64,000 nucleotides of DNA from contig JAIWNF010000009.1 in the NCBI GenBank assembly GCA_025093555.1, positions 337,501 through 401,500 on the forward strand, written 5' to 3'. Below the pieces are notes generated by a model. The model was not told the DNA's origin and ran no database searches. It was given only the letters and a program-made list of their open reading frames with translations. Shown here piece after piece: positions 1 to 10,804 of the stretch; the first letter of the stretch is position 1, and the number at the start of each line of letters is the position of its first letter. The translations under genes and the position numbers were made by a program. The stretch comes from Circinella umbellata (taxonomy: Eukaryota; Mucoromycota; Mucoromycetes; Mucorales; Lichtheimiaceae).

Positions 1-299
1 TTCTATTAGTTCAAAGAAAAAACTATATATACGTATTGATACGAAAAAAAGAGAGAAAAAAATAGTGAAGTATATAAAAGAAAATGCGTGTGCTTGAGTG
101 TGTGTATGTGTGCCATGGAGAGAATGGTGTTGCGTATATACATACATGAATAATTGTTGATATTTGATAATGGCGTACGTATAAAAATAGAATAAATACG
201 GATAAGCAAAAGAAAATGAATGACAATCACAAAAGGGAAAAAGAGTGATGGTATATGGTTTTTATGAAGAGAAAGGGAGAATATTTTACAACCCCTTCC

Positions 300-757
300 T
301 TAATGAATGACAGGTGCTTGTTGTTGTTGTTGCGGAGGAGGAGACCACTCTTGATAAGCTTGGCTTTCTTGATAACGTAATAACATCTGTTCAATAAATT
401 GATGTCGAACCTGAGCAGACAATCTGTGTCGTGGTGATGGGGTATTGGCATGTACCTTAGAATGTCGTCGTAAATTACTTGCTACTGCGAAACATTTTCC
501 ACACCCAGGACTATATCATGATGAAGTGAAATAAATATAAAGTATCACATTACGTAGAACTCAAATTAAAAATAAAGCTGTTTATATTCATACCTTAAAC
601 ATTGAAATGGCTTTTCGCCAGTATGTGTGTACGTGTGTGTTTGTAATGCACTAGGACGACTAAATAACTTGCTACAAACATTGCACCGATGTCGTTTTTC
701 ATTATGGTAATGCTTTTTTGTCTTCTGTCTTTGTTGATTTTGAGTGGTTAAAAACAT
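300..757 (-). CDS. C2H2 zinc-finger protein (5' end uncertain)
   Basis: Two exons on the minus strand, 757-594 and 510-300, joined across a GT-AG intron in frame; 124 aa. Two consecutive C2H2 fingers are visible. The first reads C-N-V-C...H-T-Y-T-H with the linker TGEKPFQC; the second is completed across the splice junction (C-L-S-P-G-C...HSKVH). They are followed by a Gln-rich tail ending PVIH. A TGEKP linker between paired fingers is typical of sequence-specific DNA-binding proteins, so a nuclear transcription regulator is likely, but the target is unknown. The Met at 757 is the first in frame after stops. However, a good donor on the minus strand near 885 (CCT|gtaagt) suggests an upstream exon, so the true N-terminus could be longer. 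Confidence 0.8.
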
Positions 758-1960
758 TTTTTATAAAAGTGAAAACAATAATAAAAGAAAAGTATTGAAA
801 GACAGGCAGTAATAATTGTAGTACGTAGTCGAAAAAATCAAATCAAAGAAGAAGGTGATCAAAATAAAGGAAATGTTGTTTACTTACAGGCTTTTATACC
901 TTAATTTTTATGTGATAAATTCAGGACCATTCTTCCGATGTGTTGGGCACATCTATTCAAATATATATATATACAACATATAACATTTCGAAATGATTTC
1001 CTCATTTACACAAGCATGATACGGAACCATTTGCTATCCTGTAGATTATCATAATAATTACCTTACTTCTGTGTGCCTTTCTTTTTAATATTAATAAAAA
1101 CAAAGGCGGTTTGTCTTCACTTCGAGGTGTTTTTTTATGTCCATTCCAACTTTTCCATAAAAGGAACATGTTGATTTGTTTACGTGTGTTACATCTGAGA
1201 TATTTATATTATGCACAGCGAATTTTTAGCTGCCCGATAAAAGCCTAATAATTGTATTATAAAAAATTGATGTAAGATCTACACTTTAAAAAACGGCTTT
1301 CTTCTGATGGGCGTCGGGAAATATTCTCACTTAATTGATTCTTTCCCCAACCTCCTCCTATTTACTTATGGTGCTATGGCCTATTTTGTTTTTCTACTCA
1401 TCAACTTTTTTTCCATAACTCTCTCCACCCCCACTTTTTTTTGTGTACGTTGATAACGCTACTTGATAAGCTCATAACAAGGTTTCAAAGATCATTCTCT
1501 CTGTCTCTTCAAACTCTTCCTCGCCCTCCCCTCCCAATTCTCCAGCTACCAGGCAAAATACATTTTTTTTACTTCACAAACTCTCCCTTGCTTTTTTTTA
1601 TACAAAAAAGGCTGAGTTATTGTATTCTATCTTGATTTTATATTTATATACATATTTCTGCCATGTTTATTGTTTATTGTTAAAAAAGTTACAGTAATGT
1701 AAATTTGCTTGTATATATATACTAACTGATACACATTAATACGTACTATCATTATTGATTAAAATAATTTAGAATAATATATTGCGAACAGACAATTTAG
1801 GTGATGCTAATCATTGTTACTAGTCTAAATAAGGACATCTATTTTTTTTCTTCAAATCAAAATTCTTCACAGACCCAACGTTTTGTTTTGTTATGCTCTT
1901 AGCAACAATGGGTTTTATTCCAAAGGGGTCTTTTTCTTTAAATAATTACGTACTCGACAT

Positions 1961-2018
1961 GGACTGACCATTCAAAGCTTGAAAAAGCTTAATTTCAATA
2001 ATTAAGAATGGTCAGCCC
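1961..2018. repeat. Short inverted repeat
   Basis: Perfect 10-bp arms ctgaccattc (1964-1973) and gaatggtcag (2006-2015) flank a 32-nt loop. The loop itself contains two HindIII-like aagctt motifs. It could be a hairpin or the residue of a small inverted-repeat element; no target duplication was recognised. Confidence 0.6.
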
Positions 2019-4101
2019 AAATATTGTATATTTAAAATAGGAGAAAGAGATAAAGAAATAATATCATGTAACCTATATTGATAGTTTTCTAGTTTTTATA
2101 TTGCATATAATAATGAAATAAGTAATAATGATGATGTCGTTTTAGGATAATACGCTTGTACCATCGTTGCTATTTTACTTATTGGCTAATAATAAAAAAA
2201 CCATCGGTTTTGTTATAATAAATAATAATCCACTTTGTTAATTAAGGATTGTACAATTAAATGACATATGAAATGTCAATGCAAAGGAAAAATAGTGTCT
2301 AAAAATGTTTCTTTCTTTGTAGAATACCCTGAAGCTGTTTTATTTATGCAGACTATTATAAAATATTATTAGTAATGTCATTTTTTTCAGGCTCATCAAA
2401 TCACAAGTCAGTTTATTGACTGGTATAGTATCTCTATTATGTGTGTATGTGTGCTTACCCAAATAAAACGCTTTTTGTCAATAACTTTATTTCCATTGCT
2501 CCCGAGATAGATGACCTCATCGATACTACTTACATTAAGATTATTATATACAAGTACTTGACCAGACGTTTGGATATCCGACTACAAGCTGTCGTTAGTT
2601 TCCGCTCAGCTGAAATTTAGCACAAGTGGAAGATAAAGGTTTTTTATGGCAGCATAATAAATTCAAACAGTTTCCTTTTAGTGACGGTGTTTGCGAACAA
2701 TTAAGTTCTTACGTTTTTTGGAAGGACACACTTGTCAGACAAACAATCTAGTTGTCTCATTTCACTTTTCTCTCTCTCCTTTTCTTTTTCCGCCGAATGA
2801 TTGGTACGCGAAGCACTTACCTTTTTCTATTATTTGTCATTGTCATTATTATAATTATTATACATACGTAACTAAAAAAATGAAATGTATACATAATGAT
2901 ATATTTTGATGAATGCGTAACTTTCCACTGATATCTTGTTATCCAGCAAATCAATGAACTTCAAAAAAGGAATAGCGTGACTTGATATCAACCCTCTATA
3001 TATCTATTTTCTGTTTCACCATAATCTTCTTGTGATCATCATATTCTTTTTCTTTTTCCTCCAATTTTTTAAATTCTGCTCCCCCCTTCTCGCTCCATAC
3101 ATAAATATAAAATGAGCTGATTCTACAAATAGTCTTTTAAGCAGTAAAGCGGAAGAAAAAAATAAAGTAAAAGAGCGCAAATAAAATAAAAAAGTATAAT
3201 ACAAGGAGCTTATTTTAATAACAATAAGAGATATTTATACCAAACAAGGTAGCAAGTACTATGCATAAATAAACGATTTTTTTTGGGGGAGGGGGAGGGG
3301 AGTAAGATTTAAAAAAGCTTCACTTTAACTTTACCAAACCCGATCGCACAAGCATATGTATTGCTTGTATGTTTGTGTTTTTGTGTTACTTAACCTTTTC
3401 CACTCTTTGTTTTCTCCTTATTAAACGTGGTGGTTCTGTATTTCCATGGATATATGTAAATAAAAAAAATTGTTCATAAACTCGATAATCTCAAAAAAAA
3501 AAAAAAAAAGACTCCCTTGCTCCTTTTTCATCCGTGCACTAAAAAAAGAAAAAAAAATATAGATGCGCAGCATTAACATTTACAATACGTAGTAAAAAAA
3601 ATTATTTATACTGGCGTATAATGCTTTTCAAGATAGCATCATCCCGATGCAAAAGTATGTATCTAAATATACTCCTTTTCCTCTTTTTATTAATCGTAGC
3701 TACCTCCTTATTTGATATAATGAAATGAGAAAAACTCTTTTATTACGTATGTAGAAGTTATTACCTTAATTTTATAATACGTAACAGCAGCAGCAGCAGT
3801 AGTAGTAGTAAAAAACGATACCTTGAGGACGACATAATACATACTATTTTTTATACATCAAAACCCTTTTCTTTTTTGTTACCATTAACTATCTTTTATC
3901 AATGATCATTTATTTTGGCTTATCAGGATCATACTAATAATTAGAATCTCTATTGATGTCTTTCTTTGAAATTTATAAACAAAAGCTTAAATAATCTAAA
4001 GAATAAGCTCATTGATCAACATTTTTCTTTTATTGTCTATTTAAACAAAAGACTTCTCTCATGCAAAATAAAAATTAATGACAACATTAGTAATGGTAGA
4101 T

Positions 4102-4135
4102 AGTATCATATATATATATATATATATATGATACT
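4102..4135. repeat. Perfect palindrome with (AT)n core
   Basis: The sequence agtatcat-(at)n-atgatact is a perfect 34-bp palindrome capable of cruciform extrusion. It lies in non-coding DNA. Confidence 0.85.
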
Positions 4136-4973
4136 AGTTTTTCATCAAAAAGAAATAGGATAAAGATAAGACAAATAAAGCATTGATCATACTACACTAC
4201 ACCTTATTTTATTTACATTTTTGTATGTGAAAATAGATTGTAAATATATAACTTCTCGTTGCTTATCTTCTTAATTTATATTATTTTTGTGTGGCCCTCT
4301 TTTACAATATTATGCGTGCTGTCTATCTCTCTGATATAGACAAGATATGAACGCTTTTTTTTGAGTAACACATGAAAAATCTACTCTCTGGCATTTTGTT
4401 ACCTCTCGAATACAGTATGATAAGGCATCATGGTTATTAATCTTGTGTCTCTTTATTGCATAAAGGTAACTACACAATGATTTTACCACATTACTACCAC
4501 TTTTTATCTTTACATTTCTGGATTGCCGTTCCAACTATCAAGGATACATAATACGCAACAAATGACTTTCCTCGTTATAGACTAAATGATTTTCATATCT
4601 GGTACTTTTTTTTTTGACTTCAGCATTTACGAATAATTGCTATACAACTACTATAACATCATGTTCTTGCTAAATACTGCATGTCAATATGAATATTTCA
4701 ACAACCGTCTCCGAACAGAGTGCGACGTGCTAACAGACCTACGTAACTAATTTTTTTTAATATGTTCGAGAGTGAAGTTATGTATTTAAATGCCAACAAA
4801 GAGGCTTCAAAAAATATAAAATCCCATCTTAGCATTCAATATACAACGTATTTTTGCTTTCTTGCCATTAACATATATTTTTTTACCACCCAAAAAAATA
4901 ATCGACTAAAATGTTTTTGTGTAGATGCATATTTTCTTTTTTGATTTTGGAAGCTATTTGGGCAGAATATATA

Positions 4974-4976
4974 CAT

Positions 4977-5034
<58 letters not shown>
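4974..5034. repeat. (AC)n(AT)n(GT)n compound palindromic microsatellite
   Basis: A run of AC dinucleotides passes into AT dinucleotides and then GT dinucleotides. The whole is close to self-complementary over about 60 bp. Alternating purine-pyrimidine arms are prone to Z-DNA and cruciform structures. Confidence 0.9.
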
Positions 5035-5035
<1 letters not shown>

Positions 5036-6211
5036 CTTGTGTTTCGAAATTTGTGTACAAGCATATGATGTGACGATGAAAACTACGTATGGTGTCAATG
5101 ATTTTTTATTCCGTTTAAAGAAATAAATACAAGCATCATGTGACTTTAATTATGCATATATCCACAAATGTTTATATAATAAAGAGAGAGAAGAGCTAAT
5201 ATCTAAAACAAGCAGTAAATCGCAAAGGGTAAATTACATATGCAACAAATCATTCTCGTTTGCCCAAAAACAATTTCTAAACATCAAAAAGAATTGAGTA
5301 CACATTTAACGTCCCTTCAGTGCGCAAAACCAAGAATTTATTTTTCATTTTTTGGCCTTTTGTTTAAAAAAATGGTTATCTTCTCAACTCATGGTGATAA
5401 TCATCTTTATATTGAAGTTATCTGTTTTAGTTGCTTGTAGTAAAATTAAAACATATATTATATTTTATTCCGCTGTGCTTGTTCGTGCCATTGATCCTTC
5501 CTTACTACCCTGTCCTGCAAGCTGTACCTTTGCATAAATAATATTTTCTAACATATACGTAATGAGGTTATAAAACTGGTGCTGTTGTTTTGTTTTGAAT
5601 AATTTTTCTTTTTGGTTCAGAAGTATAATGATAATGAATTATCTTATTCAACTTATTAAAAGTACATGACAAATTAAAAATTATAACAAGGGTGAAATAA
5701 AAGCTATAAATAATGCGAAAGTTGACTATATCTTTTTTCTGAAGGTAAAATTTAAATTTTAGTAGAAAAACACCATAAAATAGGCACAATAACAATAGAA
5801 AAAAAGATGAAAACCAAATCTGTATTTATAAGATAAACTATTTCCCAAAAATCACATTTGGAATTGTAATAACAATGTATAAGTCAAGTTAACATATGTG
5901 TCGTGCACTTCCATTAATCAAAAGTATTACTTACATTGGTAAAGAGAGTTAAGTAAAAGAATTTTTATTAAATTAGTTACCTGAAAAATAAAAATAATTT
6001 ATCATCTATACACAAATGTGATCTTATTATTATGAAGCTCATATATCATAATATCAAGTGCCAATGGGCAGTTATTGAAAACGGGCATGACCGAAGACAG
6101 TGGAGTTGAATTATGGGGGATGGCACAACTTTGGTTGCTGTTAATTGAGAGGTGTGTATACTCCTATTATTTTTCGAGCACATTACTCTCATAAAATGAC
6201 CGTTAATCACA

Positions 6212-7781
6212 TTGAAAACCTTCAACAACTTCGCTCCATTTTTTTTTGAAGCTTTCGATAAAATTGGCGCTTTGAAAATCAATGTAGATGTAGAAAGATT
6301 GGTTTTTGATCGTTCGACATTTGTGAACCAAACTAATAGCGAGATTCTTCGTTTAGATAGTCAGATGCCTAACGATGATGGTAGCAACAGAGATTCAAAT
6401 AATTATGCTGATGATGAAGAAGCAGCCTTTAACATGGAACTGGAGCTAGCTGAAAAAGCAGGAGTTTAATTGTTATCCCACGGCGACAAGTTTACTTTGA
6501 ACAAGATCCATTGATCAAAATCCGTACGAAAACAAAAGATATAAAATGAAAGCACAACGAATAAAATCATATATTCAGAAGATGAAATATAGTATAAAAT
6601 AGGTAAGTATTAGAAAATGTCGTTTTGCGTTCAAAATATTGATGTCTTTTATGCAGTCCATCAAACACAGCTCGCAGAGTTTCTCAATACAAAATACGTA
6701 CCTTTAGCATGGATTATGATAATCTATATGAGTCCAAAAAACTATCTTCCAGTGAAATTTTCAGCGATATCTTGAAAATAACTAATGGTCTTAATAATAA
6801 GAGTGTCGTTGGATTTACTAAATGTTACAGCGATAAAAAAATTGATGCCAATTAAAGCTACCCCACAAAGAAAAATGAATGAAGCAGAACAAAAAGTCGC
6901 GACCCGTCCCCTCTATACACTCAAGAACGAATTTATTGGTAAGAACTATTTCTATTATGCATATGCATTTGTATTATATATATGCTCTAGGAGTATCATA
7001 CTATTCTAGAAGCAACTTTAAAAGATATTGTTATGCTTTTGCCAAGATATCAAGAAAATCTCAAAAAGATGGAATAAGGTGGCTACAAAGTAGTTGGATA
7101 TACCAGAAAATCGAAAGGTGAAAAGGACAACACAGTAAGAATACGTTTCCTAAATTTGATGCTTGAAAAACTGAAGACAAGATCGCTGGCAGATAAATTG
7201 TTTGTCAGTCCGAAATCGTTAACAGACGACCCATTCAACCAGAGAGATAAAAAAAAAACCAGTAGAGATGATGTCTAACTTAATTGGAAATGGAAACACT
7301 CAAGGTAAGAAGAGGGCTTGTCATTTCTGTTGACTAATAATACATAGTGACCTATTGAAAAAAAGGGGGTATTACAATTGTGATATCATATTGATACCCT
7401 ATAGATATCCTGTTGATATTCCAGGTGCTACAAGGGTATCAAGTATTGATATCTCAGGTATGCTTGGGATATCAACAGTCTTTCTTTCCGTGAATAGACA
7501 TGTTAAAATATATATCTGATAAAGAGAAGTAAATAATACTTGTCGCTATTGATTATGCAGGCCTGACTACAAATTGCGAAGACTTGAAAAGCTTCGTAAG
7601 GTAATTGCAAACCAGAAGCTTGTAATAAAAAAAACTATTATGACAAACTGCAAAACTAGTACTTACAGCAGTGTAAAAGAAATTGTTATAGACCAAATAT
7701 TATCCAAGAACCAAGTGAGAATGTATACTAGTGGAGAACTGTTAAACAATGAGGAAGAATTAAAAGAATTTGATTGTTGAA
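6212..7781 (+). pseudogene. Decayed lineage-specific gene with resolvase-like motif
   Basis: Discontinuous protein-like stretches share the + strand. They lie at 6236-6469 (acidic, ending ELAEKAGV), 6690-6855 (TARRVSQYKIRTF...KCYSDKKID), 6879-6942 (MNEAEQKVATRPLYTLKNEF), 7081-7304 and 7560-7781. The fourth contains VVGYTRKS followed by a charged helix and RSLADKLFVSP, which recalls the N-terminus of serine recombinases (Y-x-R-x-S with the nucleophilic Ser). A multi-copy Mucorales family with this order (GYTRKS ... FVSP ... GLTTN..DL..F) is my recollection, not a search result. Breaks are visible: a slip in the A-run near 7250 changes frame, and a stop after GLTTNCEDLKSFVR (about 7602) precedes a further frame change. 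No intact product is likely. A single split coding unit is inferred from colinearity. Confidence 0.45.
7391..7442. repeat. Inverted repeat within GATATC-rich patch
   Basis: Perfect 10-bp arms ttgataccct (7391-7400) and agggtatcaa (7433-7442). The surrounding 100 bp contains several gatatc/gatacc-type words. It lies in the non-coding gap of the decayed gene. Confidence 0.6.
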
Positions 7782-8157
7782 AAAATTGTTTGCAACGCTC
7801 GGAATAGTTTAATAAAAAAATTCTTTTATTAAGTATGAAGTCCTTATTAAAGACTTTCTTTAAACAATGTGTATTGTTTCTGCTCGTTTTTTTAAGCAAG
7901 GCGGGATACGGATAATGTCCATAAGAACAAAGATTTGCAGATGGGTATAAGAAAGGTTCTGGGGGATCGTCTTTGTAACAAACATCAAAACCAATATTTC
8001 CAATTCCGTTTAAGAGATCTGTGGCACGAGCCTTGCTGTATGGTTCTCAGTGGAACATGCAAATCGCCTCCTCGCGCGTTATGGTGTTCATTAGTGTTCC
8101 AAATAACGTTTGTAAAGAATTGTAAATTGTTCAGAAAAAAAAAGGACGACGTCCTCG

Positions 8158-8272
8158 CCAAAGTGAATTTGGACAATTTATAAAAACGAGCTTTGACCAA
8201 TCAAAAGCCACGAAAAAAGCGAATTTCAGTCGACGACAAAAGCGAATTTAGTACTTTGGAAAACGAACTTTT
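8158..8272. repeat. Degenerate AAAGCGAATTT-type direct repeats
   Basis: Five related words lie here: caaagtgaattt, aaaaacgagcttt, aaaagcgaattt, aaaagcgaattt and aaaacgaactttt. They end near 8170, 8193, 8226, 8249 and 8272, so most spacings are 23 bp. The region does not encode an evident protein. Confidence 0.6.
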
Positions 8273-8299
8273 GGGAGTGGAGCCGCTGTATTTGTTAAA

Positions 8300-9042
8300 A
8301 AAAGTTTTAAAAAAAGTGTTATTACTATGTTGTCATCTGTTTATTTTGTTACAGGACTAACTGTAAAATAGTCAATGCTCACAAATCAATATAGTCGTAT
8401 TTAAAGAGAAACAGCTAACTTCAAGGTCACCCCATCCATTCAAGAATACGTAGTTAATTTATTATTGTGAGTATTATTCATAGGGCCACCTGAGAATCTG
8501 CCAAAATGGAAGAATAAACTTAGTCAGTAAACTACTTCGTTTTTTTAATAAAAGGTCTCATCGAATGTGCAAACCGTTTTCCTTCCATTTTTATTAAACG
8601 ACTTTTCTTATTGTTTGAAGTTTGCTCTGCATGATTTTTCAAACATTAATATCCCGACCTCGTTTTTTCTTTTTTTGCCCGCGCAAAAAAATGTGTTTCT
8701 TAGAAAACAAGGTACATAAAATGCCACTACGCATGCACGGGCCATTTTTCTTGCTTAAATCCAGTTTTGTTAATGTCATGTGTTTTGTTCAAATGATTCC
8801 TTCTTATATTTGTGTTTGTATACCCATACACTTGTGTGCTCCTCTATCAAAAAATCTTACAGAACAGTGCAACTCCGTGTGTATATAAATTATATTTATT
8901 GTCGTATTTTATTTTATTTTGCTTTATTTTCTTTCTTTCTTTCAACTTTCTTTTTCTCTTTTTATTTTTTTTTTTTTAATAAAAGAAGAACAATATATTA
9001 TTTTGTCTCCTAGGTTACTCCACGACAACAAGAATATAAATC
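8300..9042. other. Non-coding upstream region of the bHLH gene
   Basis: AT-rich with T-tracts near 8900-8980. No coding exon is supported. It presumably contains the promoter of the downstream + strand gene. Confidence 0.5.
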
Positions 9043-10111
9043 ATGACACAAAGAAAGCTGCGCAATCCAACACCTTATCATTTACTTGCTACGCAACAAC
9101 CAGAAGGATGGCAACAACCTCAACAAGATGATTTTTCACTTGAAGATGATACTTATTTGTCACCATTACATGACTTTGATGATCTTGACTATAACAAACA
9201 ACAACAATATAATAATGGTTCAGCTGCTACTCATCCTCATCCTCATCATATTCCAACTCATCCACCACCCCCATCTATGGATTATCAACATGGAGCAGGA
9301 GGTCTTTTATCATCATCATCAAATAATAACAATAATGAAGAATCACCATCAGAATATTCATTTGCTTCTTCTTCACCTTCCCGACGATGGCCCCCTTTTC
9401 CCATGTCCGCCCCGGCCGAAATCGGGTTTAATGATTTTTATTCAACCTCTTCACCAGGTCATATGAACCCGGGTGCCTTGGCATTACAACCACAGCCACC
9501 ACAACATGGTAGTTTGCAGGATGATTATACAGTCCAAATGAAGTAAGTAAAAATGTAGTTTTTTTTATTTTTTTTTATTTTTGCTAATTAACAAATCGGG
9601 TTTTCTTTTTTTTTTTTTTTCTTTCTGTACAATAGTTTACAAATGATGATGGAAAAAAAAAGACGGAGGCGGGAGTCACACAATGCTGGTAAATATTTAA
9701 TAGTTTAATACAGTAATATAAATATAAATATATCTATATCTATGTGTCAGATGATGAAATAAATTTTGGGAGAGAGAAGAGTATCTTATCTAAACACACC
9801 AATAAAAATAAACCTTGGTATAATAGTATTAACCATAACTTTTTTTTTTTCGTATATTATTATGTATAGTGGAACGACGAAGAAGAGAAAATATTAATGA
9901 AAGAATTCAGGAACTGGGTACACTTTTGCCAGAACACATGTTGGATGAGTGTAGCAGCAATAGTGCAGGGGGAACCGGGAACAAACCAAATAAAGGTCAT
10001 ATTCTTCGTAAATCCGTTGACCATATTAAATTGCTGCAGCATGACGTATCCTCTTACCGACAACGTATCAGAGAATTGGAAACCATTTTAGCAAAAATAC
10101 AACAAGCATGA
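9043..10111 (+). CDS. bHLH transcription factor (MITF/USF-like basic region)
   Basis: Three exons, 9043-9542, 9636-9688 and 9870-10111, give 264 aa with consistent phases. The first 165 residues are rich in Gln, Asn, His, Pro and Ser, as in a fungal activation region. Residues about 175-240 form a basic helix-loop-helix: RRRRESHNA, then VERRRRENINERIQELG, then GHILRKSVDHIKLLQ. The His, Glu and Arg at the canonical basic positions (H..VERRRR) are the class B combination that reads CACGTG E-boxes. A short amphipathic Leu/Ile-containing helix (RIRELETILAKIQ) ends the protein and may act as a zipper. The loop carries a Ser/Gly-rich insert (CSSNSAGGTG). The target genes are unknown. An intron splits the basic region exactly before VERRRR. 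Confidence 0.92.
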
Positions 10112-10146
10112 AAAAAAAAAACCGATCTTTATTATCTTTGTTATTG

Positions 10147-10178
<32 letters not shown>

Positions 10179-10804
10179 GTCCTGAGCATAAATGTTTATA
10201 TCTTTTATACTTTAAACTTCTTCCTTTTTCTTCCCATCAGCTAAATATCCAATCCTCTTCTTTTTGAACGATTTTTTTTTTCACACTCACCTCCTTTTTT
10301 TCTATTTTTTTTTTCTATTTTATTTTAATATATAGTACATAGGAAGTCATTCATAAATCATCCTCATTAACCTTCCCTCTCTCGTTTATTCTCTCCCAGT
10401 ATATTAAACTTTGTACATTTTGTTTTGTTCATACTCTTTTTTTTTTTTCATTTTATTTTGGTTATATGTAAAAATGTGTATACTGTGAGCATGGATATGT
10501 TAAGAGATTAAATTCATATAAAATCTAACAAAATGTAAAATGATAAAGTTGCACATTGGGATTTGCCATTTAAGGCTACTTTGGCACACTTTGATCCATT
10601 TGAAGGAGCGGTTACATATAGAAAAAGAAAGATAGAGAGAGAGAGCGTGTAAAAAGCGTGTATAGAAAAAAGAGAATCAAAAGTAGGTTAATTTTGTATA
10701 TGGAAAAGAGGAAAGTAGCGGGGGGATATGTATGGTATTATAGTAATATCAAAGATGAAAGAGAAGAGAGAGGGTTTTTTTTATACATATGTATAGTATA
10801 TAAT
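10112..10804. other. Convergent 3' intergenic region
   Basis: Lies between the 3' ends of the bHLH gene and the carnitine acetyltransferase gene. It contains a (TTA)n microsatellite at about 10148-10178 and several T-tracts. No gene seen. Confidence 0.6.

Larger units (their letters stand above)
758..6211. other. Gene-poor AT-rich region
   Basis: No convincing coding exon was found on either strand. It holds poly-A/T tracts, a G/A-rich run near 3285-3301, a GCA/GTA-type trinucleotide run near 3786-3810, and the simple repeats and palindromes listed separately. Short open frames here are unspliced and low-complexity. Confidence 0.6.

Noticed and set aside
4836..5126. Three overlapping Thr/His/Val repeat ORFs
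   Set aside because: They arise only from the AC/AT/GT microsatellite.
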